8,347 nucleotides of DNA, taken from Cyclobacteriaceae bacterium. Lineage in GTDB: Bacteria; Bacteroidota; Bacteroidia; Cytophagales; Cyclobacteriaceae. Each line of letters starts with the position of its first letter. Positions within the stretch are counted from its first letter, which is position 1. Position numbers and translations under genes: made by a program. Positions 1 to 5,028 of this stretch are shown in pieces. The stretch covers positions 1 through 8,347 of the forward strand of contig JABFSY010000395.1 in assembly GCA_013140395.1 (NCBI GenBank), in the 5' to 3' direction. The notes beneath the pieces were generated by a model. The model saw only the letters and a list, made by a program, of their open reading frames with translations. It had not been told where the DNA came from and ran no database searches.

Positions 1-1
1 G

Positions 2-70
2 TTCTCGGGCTTGTTCGTTACGTTTGTGTTGATCAACTATATCAACACGGATGAAGTGGGAGGCGCGTAG
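2..70 (+). CDS. 3' end of an unidentified gene, possibly a membrane protein
   Basis: Only the last 22 codons and a TAG stop (68-70) are in the window. Frame 2 stays open from the left edge, whereas frame 3 stops at about 30 and frame 1 at 52-54. The visible tail begins FSGLFVTFVLINYI and ends DEVGGA, so a hydrophobic stretch is followed by a short polar terminus, as at the C-terminus of a membrane protein. It is convergent with the phosphodiesterase gene that ends at 98, with a gap of 27 bp. The fragment is too short to assign to a family, and calling it a membrane protein is inference. A perfect 8-bp inverted repeat (26-33 / 41-48) lies inside these codons. Confidence 0.45.
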   Translation, partial: FSGLFVTFVLINYINTDEVGGA

Positions 71-97
71 TGAACTTCCACATTTGTCAATCGATTT

Positions 98-1000
98 TTA
101 AAAACTAGTTGCAACGGCCTCCAACGCGAAATGATCAGAAAGATCTTTGTTGCCATTACGCCATGGATATCTAATGATTTGCACCTTTCTTTTTGCAATG
201 GTTAGATTAGAAGTCATGGGGCGAAAAAGGAAATAATCTAACAACAAGCGGAATTCTTTTCTTTTCTCGCAGAGATCGTTGTTAGGTCTGTCCATCGTAA
301 ACTGATGTTCCCCGTCCAGATCGCCATCACTTGCCTGCAACGTTTGCAGCATGGTTTCATATCGTGCAATTCGCTGCGCAAAGTTCTTGGGTAGATTGGC
401 AGGCAGATTTTTAGGCAATTCCTTGATCGTATTAAAATCTCCGCAGATGAACTGCGGGATGCCTTTTTTCTCATTGGGTTTCAAAAGCTCATCATACAAC
501 TGCTGATACTGGCTGTACATTGTTTCTTGCATGCCGAAGGCTTGTAAGTGAGTGCCAATGATTTGCACCTTGTTTCCATTAACGTCTATCGCAGCCAGCA
601 TAGCTCCTTTTCTGGATAGTCGATCAGGCCCGCTGCGATTCTTGAACCTGATTTCTTTTATTTCTTTAATTGGGTGGCGACTAAAAATCATGACACCCCC
701 ATTTGTCTTCAGGGCGATGGATTTTTTGTTGAGGACGTTAGTTTGAGCAGGAAATTCAGATTGAAGTTCTTTGGCAATAATCCGCCTACTCCTTCGATAG
801 AATAGCTCTTGAAAAACCACCACATCGTAGGGGCTATACTTCAATTGCTCGGCAATGATCTTGGCTCTTTTCGCTTTTCCATTGTGATTGATTCCTCGTG
901 GCAACATTTGAATGTTCCACGATAAAATTTTAAGCGAATCTTGACCTTGGCAAAAGGTAGAAATAAGAACAAGCACTCCACCCAAAAAATAGGATCGCAT
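98..1000 (-). CDS. Secreted endonuclease/exonuclease/phosphatase-fold phosphodiesterase, sphingomyelinase C-like
   Basis: Predicted exported Mg-dependent phosphodiesterase of 300 residues. Residues 1-19 look like a signal peptide with likely cleavage near CQG/QDS. The DNase I-like fold motifs appear in order: SWNIQ (N29), FQEL (E65), GGVMIFSRHPI (101-111), GPDRLSRKG (124-132), GTHLQA (H151), GDFN (D188, N190), LLDYF (D255) and SDHFALEA (D289, H290). The GPDxLSxKG and GTHLQA segments match my memory of bacterial sphingomyelinases of the Bacillus cereus type better than nucleases, so hydrolysis of a sphingolipid or phospholipid head group is the favoured role. Many Bacteroidota make sphingolipids, but the actual substrate is inference. 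The gene starts 8 bp after the glycosyltransferase stop on the same strand, so the two are probably cotranscribed. Alternatives are a secreted nuclease or an inositol-phosphate phosphatase. All catalytic residues I would expect are present. Confidence 0.8.
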   Translation of the reverse strand: MRSYFLGGVLVLISTFCQGQDSLKILSWNIQMLPRGINHNGKAKRAKIIAEQLKYSPYDVVVFQELFYRRSRRIIAKELQSEFPAQTNVLNKKSIALKTNGGVMIFSRHPIKEIKEIRFKNRSGPDRLSRKGAMLAAIDVNGNKVQIIGTHLQAFGMQETMYSQYQQLYDELLKPNEKKGIPQFICGDFNTIKELPKNLPANLPKNFAQRIARYETMLQTLQASDGDLDGEHQFTMDRPNNDLCEKRKEFRLLLDYFLFRPMTSNLTIAKRKVQIIRYPWRNGNKDLSDHFALEAVATSF

Positions 1001-1008
1001 ACTAAATG

Positions 1009-1749
1009 CTATCTCTTATAGCTTTTGAACCAACTACCAATGGACATGGCTAACACACCGAGTACGGCTTCTTTAAAAATACCGGCTGACATTTTTGATT
1101 GACCGAGCGTGCGATCAGTGAAGATAATGGGGACTTCGGTAATTTTAAATCCATACTTCCAGGTGAGAAATTTCATCTCAATTTGAAAAGCATAGCCGAT
1201 AAACTTGATGTTGTCAAGCTGAATGGTTTCCAGCACGGTTCTCCGGTAGCACACAAAACCAGCAGTAGTATCGTGGATTGGCAGGCCGGTGATGAAGCGA
1301 ACATATTTGCTGGCAAAGTAGGACATGAGCACGCGACTCATTGGCCAATTAACAACATTCACGCCTTTTGAATAACGGGAGCCAACGGCCAAGTCATGAC
1401 CCTCTTCTTCACAAGTAAGATACAGTCGCGTAAGATCTTTTGGGTTATGCGAAAAATCCGCATCCATTTCCAATAAGTAATGATATCCCTTTTTTAGACC
1501 AAATTTAAACCCTACGATATAAGCTGTTCCTAGCCCCAATTTGCCCGCTCGTTGCAATAGATGCAACCTTGTTTCCAGTACGTTGTACTTGGTCTGAAGG
1601 CCCTTTACAATGTCTGCCGTGCCATCGGGTGAGTTGTCATCTACTATTAATAAATGAAAATCTTTTGGCAAGGAGAGCACCTCATCTACAATCGCTTGTA
1701 TGTTTTCTTTTTCGTTGTAGGTAGGAATGATGACAAGTGCGTTGCTCAA
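1009..1749 (-). CDS. Polyprenol (dolichol) phosphate mannosyltransferase-like glycosyltransferase, family 2
   Basis: Predicted cytoplasmic or membrane-associated GT-A enzyme moving a sugar, probably mannose, from a nucleotide sugar onto polyprenyl phosphate. Its 246 residues match the single-domain DPM1/Ppm1 type without C-terminal membrane helices. Visible motifs are VIIPTYNEKENI (6-17), VDDNSPDGT (36-44, nucleotide-binding D37/D38), LGLGTAY (71-77), the metal-binding DAD (96-98), GSRY (123-126), DTTAGFVCYR (160-169), FQIEM (188-192) and DR..GQSK (212-219). The start is a TTG at 1749-1747, because an in-frame TGA lies 7-9 bases upstream of it and no ATG or GTG intervenes; the residues right after the TTG form the expected first beta strand. 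The gene is divergent from gmhB and is followed after 8 bp by the phosphodiesterase gene. Sugar specificity cannot be read from sequence; phosphoglucose or other hexose transfer is possible. Confidence 0.88.
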   Translation of the reverse strand: MSNALVIIPTYNEKENIQAIVDEVLSLPKDFHLLIVDDNSPDGTADIVKGLQTKYNVLETRLHLLQRAGKLGLGTAYIVGFKFGLKKGYHYLLEMDADFSHNPKDLTRLYLTCEEEGHDLAVGSRYSKGVNVVNWPMSRVLMSYFASKYVRFITGLPIHDTTAGFVCYRRTVLETIQLDNIKFIGYAFQIEMKFLTWKYGFKITEVPIIFTDRTLGQSKMSAGIFKEAVLGVLAMSIGSWFKSYKR

Positions 1750-1777
1750 TTCTTTTCAGTTATTTAATAGGATCCCT

Positions 1778-1879
1778 GCAAACTAACAAACCCAATGTCA
1801 GACTGAGTTTATCGGAGTCGACTCGTAGCAAGAATGGTCAGTTTTCGACAGGCTCAAACTGACAACTAATTTAGTTTGC
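1778..1879. repeat. Composite palindromic (REP/MITE-like) element between divergent genes
   Basis: Nested inverted repeats fill most of the gap between the glycosyltransferase and gmhB. The outer ends are a perfect 9-bp pair, GCAAACTAA (1778-1786) and TTAGTTTGC (1871-1879). Inside these is TGTCAG (1796-1801) paired with CTGACA (1859-1864), then the shared core TGAG..T.TCG (from 1804) paired with CGACAGGCTCA (1846-1856). The right half also folds on itself: GTCAGTTT (1837-1844) with AAACTGAC (1856-1863), loop 11 nt. The TTCGACAGGCTCA core resembles short dispersed palindromes I recall from Bacteroidota intergenic regions, but no second full copy is in this window. I see no target-site duplication and no transposase. 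Confidence 0.5.
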
Positions 1880-1943
1880 GTAAGTCAAGTTGATAACAAA
1901 ACTATAAAAAAGGAACGTTTATACAATTGATTAGTTTTACGGC

Positions 1944-2459
1944 ATGACAAAATGTGTTTTTCTAGATCGCGATGGTGTTTTAAACGAAGACAACCCAAAT
2001 TATACCTACCGTGTTGATAATTTCAAGATTTTGCCCGGAGTGCTGGAAGCGCTACGCGAACTGAAGTCTGGCGGGTATTTGCTGGTGGTGGTCACCAACC
2101 AATCAGGTATAGCACAGGGAATTTATACGCACGCCGAAATGGAAGCCTGCCATCAATATTTGCAAGATGCTTGTGGGCATCTCATTGATCATTTTTATTT
2201 TTCACCTTGTCACCCGACCGTTTCGGCCTCATTGGCCCGCAAGCCGGGAACGCTCATGTTTGAAAAGGCCAGAGCCAAATTTAGCATTGATTTTTCCGCT
2301 TCCTGGATGGTGGGTGATCGCGGCAGAGACATCATTCCAGCCAGGCAGTTGGGTCTCCGGACGATTCAGATAGGCCACGACATTGAGCCCGAGAATAAAG
2401 CGGACTTTGCTTGCATGAATTTGAAAGAGGCCGCATCTTTGATTATAGGTAGTGTCTGA
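1944..2459 (+). CDS. gmhB: D-glycero-D-manno-heptose-1,7-bisphosphate 7-phosphatase-like HAD hydrolase (HAD-IIIA)
   Basis: Cytoplasmic HAD-IIIA phosphatase of 171 residues, the usual GmhB length. It is expected to remove the 7-phosphate from heptose bisphosphate on the way to ADP- or GDP-heptose for surface glycans. Motif I is FLDRDGVLN (6-14, nucleophile D8 and acid/base D10), motif II is TNQSGI (51-56), motif III is RKP (K100) and motif IV is MVGDRGRD (122-129). The zinc loop of classical GmhB (CPHHP followed by CxC) is not conserved: the equivalent stretch is SPCHP (87-91) and the later Cys pair is missing. Substrate is therefore less certain; a histidinol-phosphatase-like or other sugar phosphatase role is possible. 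The ATG at 1944 starts directly at the first beta strand. Three tandem in-frame stops (TGA TAA TAA) end the gene, and the DUF4412 gene begins 16 bp later, suggesting cotranscription. Confidence 0.82.
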   Translation: MTKCVFLDRDGVLNEDNPNYTYRVDNFKILPGVLEALRELKSGGYLLVVVTNQSGIAQGIYTHAEMEACHQYLQDACGHLIDHFYFSPCHPTVSASLARKPGTLMFEKARAKFSIDFSASWMVGDRGRDIIPARQLGLRTIQIGHDIEPENKADFACMNLKEAASLIIGSV

Positions 2460-2475
2460 TAATAAATATTAACAC

Positions 2476-3312
2476 ATGAAAAAATTACTTTGCTTTTCCC
2501 TTTTGCTTGTATCTATTGGCGCCTCTAGCCAAACCTTTGAAGGTATCCTTCGGTGGTCAATGAAAACGGAAATGAGCCCCGCTATGAAGACGCAGTTAGA
2601 CCAGGGCATGCAAATGTTGAAGGATCCGGCCATGCAAGAGAAGATGAAAGAGATGATGGCAAAAATGAAGGATCCTCAGACAAAAGCGATGATGGATGCA
2701 AACCCGCAAATAAAGGCTCAAATGGAAAATGCATTAAAAATGATGCAAGGAGGTGCTGCTCCTGATATGTCCTCGTTGGTGCCTACCGGATTTACCGTAA
2801 AGGTGAAAGAAGGAAATACACTGGCTACGATGGAGGGAGGCGCGATGCAAATGGAGATATTGTTTTTAAAAGAGCAAGACAAGACTGTTCGATTAGACCG
2901 GAAGAACAAAACGTTTTCGGTATTGACAGGCGCAAATTCGAGCCGGCAAACAAATGCCCTTTCTGTGAGTGTCACCAAAACGAAAGAAACCGCCAAGATC
3001 CTGGGATATACCTGCACAAAGTACATCGCAGCTGTCACCGAAAATGAGGAGACAGTCAACCAAGTATACTGGACCACCACTGAAATTAAAGACTTGGACG
3101 TTAAAAGTTTAACAAAACAGCGAATGATGGGCGGTGGACAGTCGTTGTTTTATGATGGAATTGAAGGTGTTCCTTTGAAAATTGAAATGAGTGTTCAGGA
3201 AGCAAAAATCGTGATGGAGATAGCGGACATCAAACGCGAAAAACTCAATACGGTTGACTTCACAGTGCCAGTTGATTTTAAGGAAACACAAGGAGGAAGC
3301 TTTCCTAAATAG
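2476..3312 (+). CDS. Secreted DUF4412 (GLPGLI-like) protein with a methionine-rich insert
   Basis: Predicted exported protein of 278 residues with no known enzymatic role. Residues 1-19 form a signal peptide (MKKLLCFSLLL..., likely cut at SSQ/TF). The mature part opens with FEGILRWSMKTEM, the usual first strand of DUF4412 proteins. The domain continues after residue 100 with beta-rich sequence, including KILGYTCTKYI (174-184, conserved-looking Cys180) and a C-terminal strand ending VDFTVPVDF. Between the two parts, roughly residues 29-98, lies a charged, helical-looking segment with 16 methionines and repeated KDPxxx / MMxxxxP units. It resembles STI1 or ubiquilin helices in pattern, and a chaperone-like or metal-binding role would be speculation. 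It follows gmhB by 16 bp and is convergent with the arginine decarboxylase gene (19 bp apart). Confidence 0.75.
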   Translation: MKKLLCFSLLLVSIGASSQTFEGILRWSMKTEMSPAMKTQLDQGMQMLKDPAMQEKMKEMMAKMKDPQTKAMMDANPQIKAQMENALKMMQGGAAPDMSSLVPTGFTVKVKEGNTLATMEGGAMQMEILFLKEQDKTVRLDRKNKTFSVLTGANSSRQTNALSVSVTKTKETAKILGYTCTKYIAAVTENEETVNQVYWTTTEIKDLDVKSLTKQRMMGGGQSLFYDGIEGVPLKIEMSVQEAKIVMEIADIKREKLNTVDFTVPVDFKETQGGSFPK

Positions 3313-3331
3313 ATTTACAATCCCTTTTAAA

Positions 3332-4777
3332 TCAAACCGTACCCGTTACTTTCAGTTTCGTTGGTTTTTGGCGTTTCGGTGCATGAGCTTCCTCATAGCC
3401 TAAAATCTTCATCATGCTTTCGCTGGTCTGTTCGCTGGCAAAAAGTTCGGTAGACAGCTCGCCATCTTCATTGCGGTCGATGAGCACGTGCTTGGGTGCA
3501 GGTATCAGACAGTGTTGGATGCCTCCATAACCACCCAGTGATTCCTGATAGGCTCCTGTATGGAAAAAGCCAATATGCAAAGGCTCTTCGTCAGTAATCA
3601 TCGGTAGGAAAACTTCTCCCGTATGTGCTTCGGAATTATAATAGTCTTGGCTATCGCAGGTGAGGCCTCCAATATTTATTTTGTGATAGGGATCATCCCA
3701 TTTGTTTAGGGCCATCAAAATATACTTCTGATTCATTCCCCACACATCAGGTAAATGCGTGATGAACGAGCCGTCAATCATATACCAAAGCTCTTTGTCG
3801 TTTTGTAGTTTTTGATCTACTACTGAGTAAAGTACGGCTCCACTTTCGGCTACCGTGAAACTTCCGAATTCGGTGAAGATGTTGGGTACGGGTACGTTGT
3901 TCTTTTCACAGATCCACTTGATGTTTTCCACGATTTGTTCAATCATGTACTTGTAGTCATACTGAAAAGTCAATGAAGTTTTTACTGGAAATCCGCCACC
4001 GATATCAATCGAATCAAGTGTAGGACAGATTTTTTTCATTTCGCAGTACTTGAAAATAAATCGGCTCAATTCACTCCAATAATAGGCGGTATCTTTTATT
4101 CCAGTATTAATAAAAAAGTGCAACAGCTTCAGTGATGCCTTGTTGCTGGTCGCAATTTTTTCCTTGTATAAAGTGTTAATGTCATTGTAGCGAATGCCGA
4201 GGCGAGAGGTGTAAAACTCAAACTTCGGCTCTTCATCGGCAGCCACACGAATACCTACGTTGTAAGGCTTTGTAACATTCTTTTCGTAGGTATCGATTTC
4301 ACTTAGGTTGTCCAGAATGGGCATACAATTAAAGCCATCATTCAACAGATCTGTAATATAGTCCCGGTACTTGGGCATTTTAAATCCATTGCACAAGATA
4401 AACGTCTCTTTACTGATTTTCCCCCGACCATAAAGCGTGCGAACAATTGGGATATCAAACGCTGAAGAAGTCTCTATGTGGATATCATTCTTCAACGCCT
4501 CTTCCAGTACGAAATCATAGTGTGATGATTTGGTGCAATAGCAATAGGTATACTTGCCATTGTACTTAAACCGCTCCATGGCGTTGTTAAAAGCCGCTTT
4601 TGCAAATCGAATATTCTCGCTGATCTTTGGGAGATAAGTGATTTTTACAGGCGTTCCGTATTGCTTGATGATGTCCATCAACGGCACATCATTAAACAAC
4701 AATTCGTGGTTTCTAACCTTAAATTCCTTTTGGGGGAATTCGAAGGTTTGCTCAATTAGTTCGCGATAGCTCTTCAT
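3332..4777 (-). CDS. speA: Arginine decarboxylase, PLP fold-type III, compact Bacteroidota type
   Basis: Cytoplasmic PLP enzyme expected to turn arginine into agmatine and CO2, the first step of agmatine-based polyamine synthesis. Its 481 residues are much shorter than E. coli SpeA (~660) but match the Bacteroidota homologues I recall. Visible features are YCYCTKSSH (78-86, PLP Schiff-base K83), LHFFINTG (219-226), IDIGGGFP (257-264), TEFGSFTVAESG (302-313), LTCDSQDYY (372-380, C374-D375 matching the inter-subunit catalytic CD pair) and FHTGAYQE (405-412, phosphate-binding Y410). The usual EPGR loop reads EFGS here. The ATG at 4777-4775 is the only good start, since no alternative start lies between it and an upstream in-frame TGA. 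A hairpin with a C-rich loop sits just before the start. The gene is divergent from the arginase, so both draw on arginine. A diaminopimelate or carboxynorspermidine decarboxylase role is less likely by length and motifs. Confidence 0.85.
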   Translation of the reverse strand: MKSYRELIEQTFEFPQKEFKVRNHELLFNDVPLMDIIKQYGTPVKITYLPKISENIRFAKAAFNNAMERFKYNGKYTYCYCTKSSHYDFVLEEALKNDIHIETSSAFDIPIVRTLYGRGKISKETFILCNGFKMPKYRDYITDLLNDGFNCMPILDNLSEIDTYEKNVTKPYNVGIRVAADEEPKFEFYTSRLGIRYNDINTLYKEKIATSNKASLKLLHFFINTGIKDTAYYWSELSRFIFKYCEMKKICPTLDSIDIGGGFPVKTSLTFQYDYKYMIEQIVENIKWICEKNNVPVPNIFTEFGSFTVAESGAVLYSVVDQKLQNDKELWYMIDGSFITHLPDVWGMNQKYILMALNKWDDPYHKINIGGLTCDSQDYYNSEAHTGEVFLPMITDEEPLHIGFFHTGAYQESLGGYGGIQHCLIPAPKHVLIDRNEDGELSTELFASEQTSESMMKILGYEEAHAPKRQKPTKLKVTGTV

Positions 4778-4787
4778 TTCTTTACGA

Positions 4788-4825
4788 GTTGTTCGGTGGC
4801 GGGCTGGTGGAGGTCTTCGAACAAC
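4788..4825 (-). promoter_or_regulatory. Hairpin with C-rich loop in the arginine decarboxylase 5' leader
   Basis: A perfect 8-bp inverted repeat, GTTGTTCG (4788-4795) with CGAACAAC (4818-4825), ends 10 bases before the decarboxylase ATG. The 22-nt loop is markedly skewed: on the + strand it and the last stem base hold six GG runs (4795-4813), so the mRNA loop is C-rich and includes CCTCC. The + strand could form a two-tetrad G-quadruplex. The position fits control of translation or early transcription, but no ligand or protein is implied by the sequence. Confidence 0.35.
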
Positions 4826-4859
4826 GCTGAGCGATCAACCAACAACCTAAAAATTTGGG

Positions 4860-4893
4860 TGCAATATTGCCATAATTTTGCCATCTTTGCAAT
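4860..4893. promoter_or_regulatory. Cluster of TGC(A/C)AT hexamers, possible operator
   Basis: Four related hexamers occur within 34 bp: TGCAAT (4860-4865), TGCCAT (4868-4873), TGCCAT (4879-4884) and TGCAAT (4888-4893). The first overlaps a perfect 10-bp palindrome, GCAATATTGC (4861-4870). The two central copies are 11 bp apart, about one helical turn. The cluster surrounds the TAnnTTTG-type box, which is where a regulator would bind. This is visible pattern only; no regulator is identified. Confidence 0.25.
4873..4880 (+). promoter_or_regulatory. TAnnTTTG-type -7 promoter box for arginase
   Basis: TAATTTTG matches the Bacteroidota sigma factor -7 consensus TAnnTTTG exactly. A TTTG at 4854-4857 could be the -33 element, but its 15-bp spacer is shorter than the usual ~17-23. 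Transcription would begin near 4888-4890, leaving a leader of about 140 nt before the arginase GTG. A partial second box, CATCTTTG, follows at 4882-4889. Confidence 0.4.
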
Positions 4894-4992
4894 AATTCAA
4901 GCGGTATGGTTAACTACAGTTCCTTGGTTTTTGCAATCGCACGTGCGCTCCCCGATTTCTGACGGGATTTAGCCAAGGAATGTTCGTTTTTT
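4888..4992 (+). ncRNA. Candidate structured leader RNA (or small RNA) upstream of arginase
   Basis: A closing stem pairs TTCCTTGG (4920-4927) with CCAAGGAA (4973-4980); one U-G and one U-A pair extend it inward. It encloses a 10-bp palindrome CGCACGTGCG (4938-4947) and a hairpin CCCG (4951-4954) / CGGG (4963-4966) with an 8-nt loop, giving a three-way-junction shape. A T6 run (4987-4992) follows six bases after the closing stem, so the unit could end a short transcript or act as an attenuator for the arginase 36 bp further on. An 18-codon upstream ORF (4906-4962, ATG to TGA) runs through the structure. It is not a known riboswitch class that I recognise, and the 5' end is inferred from the promoter-like box. 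Confidence 0.3.
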
Positions 4993-5028
4993 ATTGGTAG
5001 TTAGTCGTTTTATTCAAATCATATTTTT

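Noticed and set aside
26..48. Perfect 8-bp inverted repeat GTGTTGAT / ATCAACAC near the left edge
   Set aside because: It lies inside coding sequence, arises partly from repeated Ile-Asn codons (ATC AAC twice), and has no T-run, so I do not call a terminator.
95..104. TTTTTAAAAA palindrome between the convergent genes at 70 and 98
   Set aside because: There is no GC-rich stem next to the T/A run, so it does not qualify as a bidirectional terminator.
1099..1371. 90-codon + strand frame antisense to the glycosyltransferase
   Set aside because: It is antisense to a well-conserved enzyme and shows no domain or start signal of its own.
2553..2765. 70-codon + strand frame within the methionine-rich part of the DUF4412 gene
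   Set aside because: It is a shifted-frame shadow of the ATG/AAG-rich repeat region, with a composition dictated by the real frame.
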